Part shown: positions 7,463 to 15,944 of the stretch, piece after piece
Layout: each line of letters opens with the position of its first letter
Numbering within the stretch: position 1 is the stretch's first letter
NCBI GenBank assembly: GCA_944382785.1
Contig: CALWNO010000010.1
Span: 1 to 60,555 of the forward strand
DNA: 60,555 nucleotides
From: an uncultured Gemmiger sp.
Lineage (GTDB): Bacteria > Bacillota > Clostridia > Oscillospirales > Ruminococcaceae
Reading direction: 5' to 3'
Translations under genes and position numbers: made by a program
Notes under the pieces: model-generated
What the model saw: only the letters and a program-made list of their open reading frames with translations
Database searches by the model: none
What the model was told of the DNA's origin: nothing

Positions 7463-8755
7463 ATGCTTACTGCAATTACCGGCATCAACTGGGGCGATGA
7501 GGGGAAAGGCCGTATGGTCGACCTTCTCAGCCAGGATTACGACATCGTCGCACGGTACCAGGGCGGTGACAACGCCGGCCATACCGTCAAGAATGAGCGC
7601 GGCAAGTTCGTGCTGAACCTGATCCCCTCCGGCATCCTGCGCCCCAATGTGGTCTGCGTCATGGGCGGCGGTATGGTCATTGACCCCGTACACCTGGAAA
7701 AGGAGATTGCTGCCCTGCGGGAACAGGGCATTGAGATCAGCCCCGCCAACCTGAAAATCTCCGACCGCGCCACCATCACCATGCCTTTCCATGTGGAGCA
7801 GGATGGTCTGGAAGAGGCCCGTCTGTCCAAGACCGGCGCCCAGTTCGGTTCCACCAAGCGCGGTATCGCCTACACCTACGGCGACAAGTTCATGAAGAAG
7901 ACCCTGCGGATGGGCGATCTGGTCCATATGGATGCCGGCGTGCGCAAGCGGCTGGAGACCATTGTGGATTCCAAGGACCTGACCATGGTCAACATCTACG
8001 GTCAGAAACCGGTCAGCGTGGAAGAAATGTGGGCCTGGTGCGAGCGTTACTCCGCCGCCTTCAAGGATTACATCTGCGATGTGGGCGACTACCTGGCCCA
8101 GGCCGACGACGCGGGCAAGAAGATCATGTTCGAGGCCCAGCTGGGCGCTCTGCGGGATATTGACTACGGCATCTATCCCTACACCTCCAGCTCCAACACC
8201 ATCAGCGCCTATGCGCCCATCGGTGCCGGCATTCCGGGCCGCAAGCTGGATCTGTCTGTGGGCATCATGAAGGCTTACTCTTCCTGCGTGGGTGAAGGCC
8301 CCTTCACCGCTGAGCTGGCCATGACCGAAGCCGAAAAGGACGTGCTGCGTGAGCACGGCCATGAGTACGGCGCGGCTACCGGCCGTCCCCGCCGCGTGGG
8401 TCCCTTTGATGTGGTGGCCAGCCGCTACGGTGTACAGTGCCAGGGCTGTGATGAACTGGCCCTGACCCTGCTGGACGTGCTGGATTATATGGAAACCATC
8501 CCTGTGGTGGAATCCTACCGCCTGTCCGACGGCACTGTGACCGGTCGGTTCCCCACCGGCAAGACCCTGGACGACGCTCAGCCGGTCATCAAGGAGATGA
8601 AGGGCTGGCACTGCGACATCACCGGTGTGCGCAAGTATGAGGACCTGCCCGCCGAAGCCCGCGCCTATGTGGAATATCTGGAGCAGGCTGTGGGGTGCCG
8701 CATCAAGTATATCTCTGTCGGTCCCGAGCGGGAAGCCTGCATTGTGCGTGACTGA
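7463..8755 (+). CDS. purA: Adenylosuccinate synthetase
   Basis: A 430-residue enzyme, the usual family length. It joins IMP and aspartate using GTP to make adenylosuccinate, the first committed step to AMP, in the cytosol. The GTP-binding loop GDEGKG is at residues 11-16 with catalytic Asp12, and the second catalytic residue His40 lies in GDNAGHT. The ATG at 7463 has AGAGAGG nine bases upstream; a TTG three codons earlier is less likely. It has its own promoter and a terminator-like hairpin after it, so it seems monocistronic. Confidence 0.95.
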   Translation: MLTAITGINWGDEGKGRMVDLLSQDYDIVARYQGGDNAGHTVKNERGKFVLNLIPSGILRPNVVCVMGGGMVIDPVHLEKEIAALREQGIEISPANLKISDRATITMPFHVEQDGLEEARLSKTGAQFGSTKRGIAYTYGDKFMKKTLRMGDLVHMDAGVRKRLETIVDSKDLTMVNIYGQKPVSVEEMWAWCERYSAAFKDYICDVGDYLAQADDAGKKIMFEAQLGALRDIDYGIYPYTSSSNTISAYAPIGAGIPGRKLDLSVGIMKAYSSCVGEGPFTAELAMTEAEKDVLREHGHEYGAATGRPRRVGPFDVVASRYGVQCQGCDELALTLLDVLDYMETIPVVESYRLSDGTVTGRFPTGKTLDDAQPVIKEMKGWHCDITGVRKYEDLPAEARAYVEYLEQAVGCRIKYISVGPEREACIVRD

Positions 8756-8818
8756 TGCCGCCTGAACCTGTTTTGCCTGTGAGGCAGAACAGAATGTAAA
8801 CCAAAAAACACCTTACAC

Positions 8819-8853
8819 AGCGGACTCGCCTTTGTGCGGCTCCGCTGCTTTTT
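8819..8853 (+). terminator. Terminator after purA
   Basis: AGCGGA and TCCGCT (8819-8824 with 8841-8846) pair, with further inner pairs, and are followed by GCTTTTT. A second small hairpin without a T-run lies at about 8769-8791. Confidence 0.6.
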
Positions 8854-8897
8854 CAGCCGGACTTATTTTTGTCCATACAGAAAGGGGAGACCGGGCC

Positions 8898-10109
8898 GTG
8901 ACCCGTTGGCTCATCCGTTTATTCATCAAAAACAGCGAAGATACTTCAAACCCTTCCGTGCGTGCCGCGTACGGTAATCTGGCCAGCATTACCGGTATTC
9001 TGTGCAACCTGCTTCTGTTTGCAGGCAAGTTTACCGTGGGTACGCTGTTCGGCAGTGTGGCTATCGCCGCCGACGGCGTGAACAACCTGTCCGATGCCGG
9101 TTCCAGTGTGGTCAGTCTGGTGGGATTCCGCCTGGGAGCCCGCCCGGCGGATGACAAGCATCCCTTCGGCCATGCCCGGTACGAATATCTGGCGGGGCTG
9201 GCTGTGTCGGTGATGATTCTGGTCATCGGCATTGAACTGCTCAAGGAGAGTGTGGGCAAGCTGATCCAGCCCTCGGCTGTGGAATTCGGTCTGCTCACCG
9301 GGGCGGTGCTGGTGGCCTCCATCCTGCTCAAGGTATGGATCTCTCTGTTCAACCGCAAGATCGGCACCCTCATCGGCTCTGAAACCCTGATCGCCACCGC
9401 GGCCGACGCCCGCAACGACGTGGTATCCACCTCGGCGGTTCTGGTGGCCAGTCTGGCAGCTTCCATCACCGGCATCAACCGCTTGGATGGTCTGGCCGGC
9501 GTGGCTGTGGCAGCCTTCATCCTGTACAGCGGCATCGGTCTGGTGCGGGACACCCTGGACCCCATTCTGGGTGCTGCACCCGACCCGGCTCTCATCCGCC
9601 ATATTGAGGAAAAGGTCATGACCTATCCCGGCGTGTTGGGAATTCATGATCTGATGCTCCACGACTACGGCCCCGGCAATCGCCTGGTCAGCTTCCATGT
9701 GGAAATGTCTGCGGCGGCCGATGTGCTGGCCAGCCATGATGTCATCGACAACATCGAGCGGGATCTGGCCCGGGACGACGGACTGACTGCTACCATCCAC
9801 TATGACCCGGTGGTGGTGGATGATCCCCATGCCAATGAGGTGCGGACCTTTGTGCGCAGCAAGGCGGCGGAGCTGGAACCCGCCGCCGCCATCCATGATC
9901 TGCGCATTGTGCCCGGCAACAGCCACACCAATGTGGTGTTTGACTGTGCTGTGCCGCCGGAATATCTGACTGCCCGGGACCATCGCGGCACCAAACTGAC
10001 CACCGCCCTGCGGGATGCGGTGCGGGAGCGCTGGCCGGACCATTTCTGCGTCATCCGTCTGGAGTCCAACTACGGCGCCGCCCAGCTGGAACCTGAACAT
10101 AAAAACTGA
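8898..10109 (+). CDS. Cation diffusion facilitator (CDF) family transporter
   Basis: A 403-residue inner-membrane metal exporter. The GTG at 8898 follows AAAGGGGAGA by seven bases and gives the N-terminus MTRWLIRLFIKNSEDTSNP. Motifs in order: residues NNLSDAGSS in the second helix (metal-site aspartate), DDKHPFGHARYEY in the loop, and AATAADARNDVVSTSAV in the fifth helix, with the partner metal-site residues. The family normally exchanges Zn, Mn, Fe or similar ions for protons. The C-terminal third is soluble, with the metallochaperone-like dimer domain and a further extension of about 100 residues. The metal cannot be told from the sequence. Confidence 0.9.
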   Translation: MTRWLIRLFIKNSEDTSNPSVRAAYGNLASITGILCNLLLFAGKFTVGTLFGSVAIAADGVNNLSDAGSSVVSLVGFRLGARPADDKHPFGHARYEYLAGLAVSVMILVIGIELLKESVGKLIQPSAVEFGLLTGAVLVASILLKVWISLFNRKIGTLIGSETLIATAADARNDVVSTSAVLVASLAASITGINRLDGLAGVAVAAFILYSGIGLVRDTLDPILGAAPDPALIRHIEEKVMTYPGVLGIHDLMLHDYGPGNRLVSFHVEMSAAADVLASHDVIDNIERDLARDDGLTATIHYDPVVVDDPHANEVRTFVRSKAAELEPAAAIHDLRIVPGNSHTNVVFDCAVPPEYLTARDHRGTKLTTALRDAVRERWPDHFCVIRLESNYGAAQLEPEHKN

Positions 10110-10162
10110 GCTGCCCTGCATAACCGGAGAGGGAGCAACCATCACAGAAAGGAAGTAGCCTT

Positions 10163-11338
10163 ATGGATTACAATGCCGCCGCCCTTGCCATGCACAAAGC
10201 CCATCATGGCAAACTGACCGTCAACAGCCTGGTGGAAGTGCGGGACAAGGACGCTCTGTCCACCGCCTACACCCCCGGTGTGGCCGAACCCTGCCGCAAG
10301 ATCAAGGAAAACCCCGACGATGTCTATACCTATACCCTCAAAGGCCGCACGGTGGCGGTGGTCACCAATGGTACTGCGGTGCTGGGCCTGGGCAATATCG
10401 GCCCCGAAGCCGGCCTGCCGGTCATGGAGGGCAAGTGTGTCCTATTCAAGGAGTTCGGTGGTGTGGATGCCTTCCCCATCTGTCTGAACGCCAAGACCAA
10501 GGAGGAGGTTGTTGCGGCAGTCAAGGCCATTGCGCCTACTTTCGGAGGCATCAACCTGGAGGATATCCGCAGCCCCGAATGCTTTGAGATCGAAGCGGAA
10601 CTGGAGCGGGATCTGGATATCCCGGTCTTCCATGACGACCAGCACGGCACCGCCATCATCGTGCTGGCAGGTGTGCTCAACGCTCTGAAGGTGGTGGGCA
10701 AGCGCATCGAGGATATCCGCATCGTCCAGAACGGCCCGGGCGCTGCCGGTACCGCCATCATCAAGATGCTGCAGACCGCCGGTGCCAAGGATATCATCGC
10801 CGTGGACGAGCATGGCATTCTGGTGCCCGGCCGTCCCGCCGGTTTTGTGGGCCACAAGGCGGCCCTGGCGGAGTCCACCAACCCCCGCCGTGTCACCGGC
10901 GGTCTGGCCGAAGCCATCCGGGGAGCCGACCTTTTCATCGGTACCTCCATCGCCGGGGCGCTTACCCCGGAAATGGCCGCGACCATGGCCCCCGACGCCA
11001 TTGTCTTTGCCATGGCAAATCCCACCCCGGAAATCATGCCCGATGCCGCCAAGGCGGCCGGCGTGCGTGTGGTCGGCACCGGCCGCAGCGACTTCCCCAA
11101 CCAGGTCAACAATGTGCTGGCCTTCCCCGGCATCTTCAAGGGGGCTTTGTCGGTGCGTGCCCGTGACATCAACGCGGACATGAAGCTGGCTGCCGCCCGC
11201 GCCATTGCCTCTCTGATTCCCGACGAGGAACTCAACGAAGAAAACATCCTGCCCAAGGCCTTTGACCCCCGTGTGGCCCCGGCCGTGGCCGACGCTGTGG
11301 CGCAAGCCGCACGGGAAAGCGGTGTGGCCCGCGCATGA
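10163..11338 (+). CDS. NAD(P)-dependent malic enzyme
   Basis: A 391-residue oxaloacetate-decarboxylating malate dehydrogenase (short bacterial type), converting malate to pyruvate and CO2 with reduction of NAD(P). Visible motifs are the N-terminal STAYTPGVAEPC with the catalytic tyrosine, GLGNIGPEAGLPVMEGK, metal-binding NLEDI and FHDDQHGTA, the nucleotide site around QNGPGAAGTA, and FAMANPTPEI. The nucleotide-binding loop is NGPGAAG rather than GxGxxG with Ala. The start has GAAAGGAAG upstream. It overlaps the fumarase alpha gene by four bases, so malate made by fumarase can be used at once. The coenzyme is not certain. Confidence 0.92.
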   Translation: MDYNAAALAMHKAHHGKLTVNSLVEVRDKDALSTAYTPGVAEPCRKIKENPDDVYTYTLKGRTVAVVTNGTAVLGLGNIGPEAGLPVMEGKCVLFKEFGGVDAFPICLNAKTKEEVVAAVKAIAPTFGGINLEDIRSPECFEIEAELERDLDIPVFHDDQHGTAIIVLAGVLNALKVVGKRIEDIRIVQNGPGAAGTAIIKMLQTAGAKDIIAVDEHGILVPGRPAGFVGHKAALAESTNPRRVTGGLAEAIRGADLFIGTSIAGALTPEMAATMAPDAIVFAMANPTPEIMPDAAKAAGVRVVGTGRSDFPNQVNNVLAFPGIFKGALSVRARDINADMKLAAARAIASLIPDEELNEENILPKAFDPRVAPAVADAVAQAARESGVARA

Positions 11339-12183
11339 GCATTCGGGAAATTCAGGCGGCTGCCATCACCGACGCGGTGGAGCAGCTGTGCATCCAGGCC
11401 AATCGTTTCCTGCCGCAGGATATCCGTGCGGCGGAAGAGAATGCCATTGCCGCGGAACCCTGGCCTCTGGCCCGCACCACCCTGGAATTGCTGCGCTCCA
11501 ACCTGGACGCCGCGGCGGACAAAGAACTGCCCATCTGTCAGGATACAGGCATGGCCTGTGTCTTTGTGGAACTGGGACAGGACGCCCACATCACCGGCGG
11601 TACCCTGCGGGATGCGGTGGATGAGGGGGTGCGCCGGGGCTATACCAAGGGGTATCTGCGCAAGAGCATCACCGGCGACCCGCTCAAGCGCCAGAACACC
11701 GAGGACAACACCCCGGCCTTTCTCACGGTGGATCTGGTCCCCGGGGACGGCTGCCGTATTACGGTGGCGCCCAAAGGCGCAGGAAGCGAGAATATGAGCC
11801 GTCTGGCCATGCTCAAACCCGCCGACGGCGTGCAGGGCGTGAAGGATTTCGTGCTGGAGACCGTCCGCCTGGCCGGTTCCAATCCCTGTCCGCCCATCAT
11901 TCTGGGCGTTGGTGTGGGCGGCAGCTTTGACAAGTGCGCCCTGTTGGCCAAGCATGCCTTGCTGCGCCCGCTGGACAAGCCCAACTCGGACCCGTATTAT
12001 GCAGCCCTGGAAAAAGAGCTGTGTGATGCCATCAACGCCATGGGCATCGGTCCCCAGGGCTTCGGCGGAGCCACCACCTGCCTGGGCGTTGCCATTGAGC
12101 AGGCACCCACCCACGTGGCCTGTTTGCCTGTGGCCGTCAATATCGGCTGCCATGTGACCCGCCGCGCCACCGCCGAACTGTGA
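11335..12183 (+). CDS. Class I fumarate hydratase, alpha subunit
   Basis: A 282-residue subunit of the oxygen-sensitive [4Fe-4S] hydratase that interconverts fumarate and malate. Cluster cysteines sit in CQDTGMACV, in SNPCPPIILGVGVGG and in GATTCLGV, the three expected places. The related L(+)-tartrate dehydratase alpha subunit has the same layout, but the malic enzyme next door favours fumarase. Translation start ATG overlaps the malic enzyme stop codon (ATGA). The beta subunit is not directly next; a small ORF lies in between. Confidence 0.88.
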   Translation: MSIREIQAAAITDAVEQLCIQANRFLPQDIRAAEENAIAAEPWPLARTTLELLRSNLDAAADKELPICQDTGMACVFVELGQDAHITGGTLRDAVDEGVRRGYTKGYLRKSITGDPLKRQNTEDNTPAFLTVDLVPGDGCRITVAPKGAGSENMSRLAMLKPADGVQGVKDFVLETVRLAGSNPCPPIILGVGVGGSFDKCALLAKHALLRPLDKPNSDPYYAALEKELCDAINAMGIGPQGFGGATTCLGVAIEQAPTHVACLPVAVNIGCHVTRRATAEL

Positions 12184-12212
12184 TCTGTATCTGTCAGGAA
12201 GTGAGAAAAACT

Positions 12213-12413
12213 ATGCCGGATAAGCGTCAACCCAACATTGATATTCCGCTGGAAGGGGTGGGCCGCCGCACATCCCGCCCCTCCAACATCGATATTCCTC
12301 TCTCCTCGCCCCGGGCTTCGGCCAGCCTGGCTGACCCCAAGCTGGAGGACATGGTCAACCGCCATCATGAGGAAATCAAGGAACTGCACCGCCGTGCACG
12401 GCAGGGGAGGTAA
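12213..12413 (+). CDS. Small conserved-looking protein with a doubled NIDIPL motif
   Basis: A 66-residue, basic, hydrophilic protein between the two fumarase subunits. It starts at the ATG at 12213, with AGGAAG about 11 bases upstream; an in-frame ATG at 12180 overlaps the alpha subunit stop. Residues 7-13 (PNIDIPL) are repeated at residues 24-30 (SNIDIPL), 17 residues apart, and the C-terminus is a charged helix (EDMVNRHHEEIKELHRRARQ). I do not recognise the family. Five bases separate it from the beta subunit gene, so it should be made with the enzyme and may help it fold or assemble; this is a guess from position. Confidence 0.6.
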   Translation: MPDKRQPNIDIPLEGVGRRTSRPSNIDIPLSSPRASASLADPKLEDMVNRHHEEIKELHRRARQGR

Positions 12414-12418
12414 CCGCT

Positions 12419-12982
12419 ATGCAGTATGAGCTTCACACGCCGCTGACCCGGGAGGCCCTGTCCGTCCTGAAAGCGGGAGACACGGTGTTGATTTCCGGTA
12501 CGGTGTACACCGCCCGGGATGCAGCCCATGGCCGGATGATGGAACTGCTGGATGCGGGCGAGCCGCTGCCTTTTGATATCCGTGGTGCTGCCATTTATTA
12601 TGTAGGCCCTACGCCGGAACGCCCCGGCCAGGTCATCGGCGCTGCCGGTCCCACCACCGCCGGGCGGATGGATAAATTTACGCCCCGCCTGCTGGACCTT
12701 GGCCTTGCCTGTATGATCGGCAAGGGCAAGCGGGATGCCGCCGTCAAGGCCTCGGCGGTCAAGAATGGCGCGGTCTACCTGGCTGCCCTGGGGGGCGCCG
12801 GGGCGCTGATGGCTGCCAGCATCCGCAGCTGTGAGATCATCGCCTGGCCGGATCTTGGCTGTGAGGCAGTGCGCCGCCTGACGGTGGAGAAGATGCCCCT
12901 GACCGTTTTGCTGGACGCCCACGGTAGCAATCTGTACGAAAGTGGGCCCGCCGCCTACCTGCAAAGCCTGTCCGCCGATTGA
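12419..12982 (+). CDS. Class I fumarate hydratase, beta subunit
   Basis: A 187-residue subunit that completes the iron-sulphur fumarase. It has the family patterns ISGTVYTARDAAH, YVGPTPERPGQVIGAAGPTTAGRMD and IGKGKRD, ending in the domain that carries substrate-binding residues. The ATG has GGGGAGG upstream, after the small ORF. Its stop codon lies inside the -35 box of the tRNA-Leu promoter. The alpha and beta subunits are separate polypeptides, as is usual in Clostridia. Confidence 0.9.
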   Translation: MQYELHTPLTREALSVLKAGDTVLISGTVYTARDAAHGRMMELLDAGEPLPFDIRGAAIYYVGPTPERPGQVIGAAGPTTAGRMDKFTPRLLDLGLACMIGKGKRDAAVKASAVKNGAVYLAALGGAGALMAASIRSCEIIAWPDLGCEAVRRLTVEKMPLTVLLDAHGSNLYESGPAAYLQSLSAD

Positions 12983-13007
12983 CAAATGGCCCGCCGCTTG
13001 GTACACT
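12979..13007 (+). promoter_or_regulatory. Promoter of tRNA-Leu(TAG)
   Basis: TTGACA, 17 bases, TACACT; the tRNA begins 13 bases after the -10 box. The -35 box overlaps the fumarase beta stop codon. Confidence 0.8.
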
Positions 13008-13019
13008 GATGTGTGTTGA

Positions 13020-13103
13020 GCGGATATGGCGGAACTGGCAGACGCGCTGGTTTTAGGGTCCAGTGTCCATGACGTGCAGGTTCGATTCCTGTTATCCGCA
13101 CCA
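13020..13103 (+). tRNA. tRNA-Leu, anticodon TAG, CCA encoded
   Basis: The 84-base gene has the acceptor pair GCGGATA/TATCCGC, a long class II variable arm, the T-arm GGTTCGATTCC and an encoded CCA. The anticodon loop reads TTTAGGG, giving TAG, which reads CUN leucine codons. A strong terminator follows directly. Confidence 0.95.
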
Positions 13104-13105
13104 AA

Positions 13106-13140
13106 AAGCCCCGGCTGGGTTTTCAGCCGGGGCTTTTCTT
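13106..13140. terminator. Terminator after tRNA-Leu(TAG)
   Basis: A perfect 12-bp stem (13106-13117 with 13124-13135) is followed by TTTTCTT. It also lies just past the stop codon of the convergent MATE gene and has an A-run on its other side, so it can work in both directions. Confidence 0.85.
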
Positions 13141-13159
13141 ATAGAATTTCAAACGGGTG

Positions 13160-14512
13160 TCATTCCGGCAGCAGGGCAGTGCGATGGCGGAAATAGTACA
13201 CAGCCCCCACCAGATCAGCCAGTGCCCAGCCAATGGGTACCGAGATCCAGATTCCCCACACACCCACATGCGGTGCCAGGGCGTACGCCAAGGCCACCCG
13301 GGTGCCCAGGGAACAGACGGTCAATATCACTGACATGGCAGGACGGCGCACCGCCCGATAGAAGCCGTACAACAGAAACAGAATGCCGATGCCGCAATAG
13401 CAGGCGCCCTCAATCCACAGGTACTGTACCCCTACGGCGGTGATCTCGGTCACAGCCGGGTCGGCGGGGTCCACAAAAATGCCCATGAGGGGGGCGGCAA
13501 ACAGGCAGACCACCGTACTGACCATTATACAGAAGACCGTGGAACTTACCACAGCGCTGCGGGTGCCCTTGCGGATCCGCTCTGCGTTGTGGGCGCCGTA
13601 GTTCTGGGCAATAAAAGTGGAGAAAGCATTGCCGAAGTCCTGTACCGGCATATAGGCAAAGGAGTCAATCTTGACGGCGGCGGCAAAGGCTGCCATGACC
13701 ACCTCGCCGAAACTGTTCACCAGCCCCTGCACCATCAGGATGCCGAAGTTCATAATGCTCTGCTGTACACAAGTCAGCAGGGAAAAGGAGACGATCTCGC
13801 TCAACACGCCCCGATTCCACCGGCGGTCCTCCCGGCCGGGCACCAACGCCGGCAGACGAAACAGGGTGTAGACCGTAATGCCGATGCCGGATACATACTG
13901 AGCCAGGACGGTGGCAACAGCGGCACCGGCTACGCCCCAGGCGCATACCAGCACAAAGACCAGGTCCAACACAATGTTCAGCACCGCCGATACCCCCAGA
14001 AACACCAGCGGCACCACCGAATTGCCCACCGCCCGCAGCAGTGCAGCAAAGTAGTTGTACAAAAATACTGCCGGAATCCCCCAGAAGATGCACCAAAGAT
14101 AGCTGTGCATCAGCGGGATGATGCCTTCCGGTACCTGCAGCAGGACCAGAATGGGGTCCAGAAGCGCAAACACGGCGACAGTCAGCGCCAGCGCCGCCGC
14201 GGCAATAAAGACAAAGGCATGGAAGATGCCGCTTTTCAGTCCGGTCTGGTCGCCTTCCCCCCAACGAATGGAAAACAGGGCCCCGCTGCCCATGCACAGC
14301 CCCAGAAGGATGGAGGTCAAAAAGGTCATCAGGGTGTAGGCGGACCCCACTGCCGCCAGCGTGTCGGCTCCCAGGAACCGCCCCACAATAATGGTATCGG
14401 CCACATTATACAACTGCTGCAGAAGATTGCCGGCCATCATGGGCAGGGCAAACAGAATCAGGCTTTGGGTGATGGGCCCTGTGGTCAGGGCAGTGTCGTG
14501 CTTGGTTGCCAT
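13160..14512 (-). CDS. MATE family efflux transporter
   Basis: A 450-residue membrane protein with about twelve spans in two similar halves, as in Na+- or H+-driven MATE drug exporters. The N-terminal family pattern FALPMMAGNLLQQLYNVADTIIVGRFLG is clear, and the second half repeats it less well. The ATG at 14512 (MATKHD) has AAGGAGG seven bases upstream; a longer frame back to 14572 lacks a ribosome binding site. The gene sits between two tRNA-Leu loci and is convergent with tRNA-Leu(TAG). Substrate unknown. Confidence 0.9.
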   Translation of the reverse strand: MATKHDTALTTGPITQSLILFALPMMAGNLLQQLYNVADTIIVGRFLGADTLAAVGSAYTLMTFLTSILLGLCMGSGALFSIRWGEGDQTGLKSGIFHAFVFIAAAALALTVAVFALLDPILVLLQVPEGIIPLMHSYLWCIFWGIPAVFLYNYFAALLRAVGNSVVPLVFLGVSAVLNIVLDLVFVLVCAWGVAGAAVATVLAQYVSGIGITVYTLFRLPALVPGREDRRWNRGVLSEIVSFSLLTCVQQSIMNFGILMVQGLVNSFGEVVMAAFAAAVKIDSFAYMPVQDFGNAFSTFIAQNYGAHNAERIRKGTRSAVVSSTVFCIMVSTVVCLFAAPLMGIFVDPADPAVTEITAVGVQYLWIEGACYCGIGILFLLYGFYRAVRRPAMSVILTVCSLGTRVALAYALAPHVGVWGIWISVPIGWALADLVGAVYYFRHRTALLPE

Positions 14513-14575
14513 AAACGGCCTCCTTGGCAGGAAAAACGGTCCCTGCATGATGATGGTTGCCCGTGCAGGCAAAGC

Positions 14576-14604
14576 AAAAGCCCCGGCACAAAGCCGGGGC
14601 TTTT
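14576..14604 (-). terminator. Stranded original terminator of tRNA-Leu(GAG)
   Basis: A perfect 12-bp stem (14576-14587 with 14593-14604) with A/T runs at the arm ends lies about 26 bases beyond the left copy of the tRNA 3' end (14630-14655). On the minus strand this is where the terminator of an uninterrupted tRNA-Leu(GAG) gene would be. The integrated element now separates it from the tRNA by 7.5 kb. It could also insulate the MATE gene. Confidence 0.7.
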
Positions 14605-14629
14605 GGACGGAGGAAAACCCCCGAAAATC

Positions 14630-14655
14630 TGGTGCGGAAGATGGGACTTGAACCC
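14630..14655. repeat. Left attachment-site repeat
   Basis: These 26 bases are identical to 22166-22191, the 3' end of tRNA-Leu(GAG) including CCA and part of the T-arm. Here they stand alone without the rest of the tRNA, so this is the distal junction. Confidence 0.92.
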
Positions 14656-14764
14656 CGCCATAAAGCTGCCGGTGCGAGTTTTATATTCATAATATCGAAT
14701 TGCTGCGCGGTTTCTGGAACTTTCGGCCTGTTTCCGTGCGGCAAATTCATAACGGAAAAAATAA

Positions 14765-14786
14765 AAGTGCGGTAAAAAGTGCGGTA
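14765..14786. repeat. Left pair of integrase arm-type repeats
   Basis: AAGTGCGGTA occurs twice, 12 bases apart (14765-14774 and 14777-14786). A matching pair with the same spacing lies at the right end (22097-22117). A weaker copy, GTGCGGCA, is at 14736-14743. Paired short direct repeats near both ends of an element are typical arm-binding sites for tyrosine integrases. Confidence 0.7.
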
Positions 14787-14789
14787 TAA

Positions 14790-15860
14790 TCAGGCGTTAT
14801 TTAGCAATCGAAGGAAAATTCCATTGACGGCCTGAGCAGTGTTTTCGGCATCGCCGGTCAGAGTGTGGCTGTATATGCCGAATGTGTCCATGTCCTCGCT
14901 GTGACCCACCAAGGGTTTGATTTCCCCTGCGGGCAGCGTCTTAACCACAGAAACAAAGGTGTGCCGCAGCTCGTACGGAGAACAGGGAGTCAGTCCGTTT
15001 TCGCGGCAGTAGACCCTCCAACGGTGATAATAATACTGCTCTGACACGATGCAAAAGACACTATCTTCGCCGCCTGTATGCTGATGCTGATCTTCCAGCA
15101 CTCGCTGTGCCATATCAGACATAACGAAGGAACGAACAGCGTTCTGATTCTTGCCTTGCGTCTCCTCTCCGTCCACATTGATGGAGCGGGCCACATTTAC
15201 CGTCTTTCCATGAATATCAGACCAACGAAGGCCAATCAGTTCTCCTGGCCGCAAGCCGGTGAGTACCTGGAAGCGGTATGCGTTTATGAATTCGTCCCGT
15301 ACAGTGTTTCCCTTGTATGTTGTTGTGTCTGTATTGAACAGCTTTATTAGATCGGAAGGCTGCAGCACCGTTTTACCTTTGTACCGCGCCCCGGCGGGAA
15401 TTTTCAGATCTTCGGGGATATACTGCGAAAGTTTGGATTTCCGGCAGTACTTACAGAACGCTCTCATATCCGCGCTCAGCAGTTGCAGCGTCTTGCGACT
15501 GCGCCCGGCAGTGTGGGCCTTGTTTATTACGTTCTGCAGGTCTTGATCGTTGAGGGCGTTCACGCGCTTATTACCGATTACCGGCAACACCCAGTTGCGC
15601 CAACGGCTCTCCAGCGGCCTGTAATTCGTACTGCTGGTGGTCTGTTGTACCTCTAACAGCCATTTACCTCCGGCATCATTCACACGCGGGGAACGGGCCT
15701 CTATTCCGTCGTCAAGCCAGGCATCAGCTTTTGCATTGGCCTCGCGCTGGCCTGTTTTTCCGGGCTTGCTGCTGTAAAAGCTCTTTCGGATTCCATCCTT
15801 TTGAACGTCAATGCGCCACCGCTTGCCGTTCCATGCAGCAGTATTCGTTCGTTTACCCAT
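14790..15860 (-). CDS. int: Site-specific tyrosine integrase
   Basis: A 356-residue phage-type integrase that should recombine the element with the tRNA-Leu(GAG) site. The N-terminus holds an arm-binding domain (GKRWRIDVQKDGIRKSFYSSKPGKTGQREA), followed by a core-binding SAM-like domain (about residues 65-150) and the catalytic domain. Catalytic residues: Arg204 in TGLRPGE, a lysine near 238, Arg299 in YELRHTF, His320 in LVGHS and Tyr330 in IYSHT. The first box II position is Tyr instead of His, a frequent variant in Gram-positive phages. The gene lies 135 bases from the left att repeat and reads toward it. Confidence 0.95.
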   Translation of the reverse strand: MGKRTNTAAWNGKRWRIDVQKDGIRKSFYSSKPGKTGQREANAKADAWLDDGIEARSPRVNDAGGKWLLEVQQTTSSTNYRPLESRWRNWVLPVIGNKRVNALNDQDLQNVINKAHTAGRSRKTLQLLSADMRAFCKYCRKSKLSQYIPEDLKIPAGARYKGKTVLQPSDLIKLFNTDTTTYKGNTVRDEFINAYRFQVLTGLRPGELIGLRWSDIHGKTVNVARSINVDGEETQGKNQNAVRSFVMSDMAQRVLEDQHQHTGGEDSVFCIVSEQYYYHRWRVYCRENGLTPCSPYELRHTFVSVVKTLPAGEIKPLVGHSEDMDTFGIYSHTLTGDAENTAQAVNGIFLRLLNNA

Positions 15861-15944
15861 AAAAATCTACCTATCACAAATAAGTGGACAAAGCACAAGC
15901 AAGGCATTATGCTGGCATCTGCTGCAAATGCACTAATTCGGAGT

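Noticed and set aside
13106-14604. The GCCCCGGC-type hairpins at 13106 and 14576 as copies of a mobile repeat flanking the MATE gene
   Set aside because: Each is a simple terminator right behind a tRNA-Leu position; only the GC stem is alike and loops differ.
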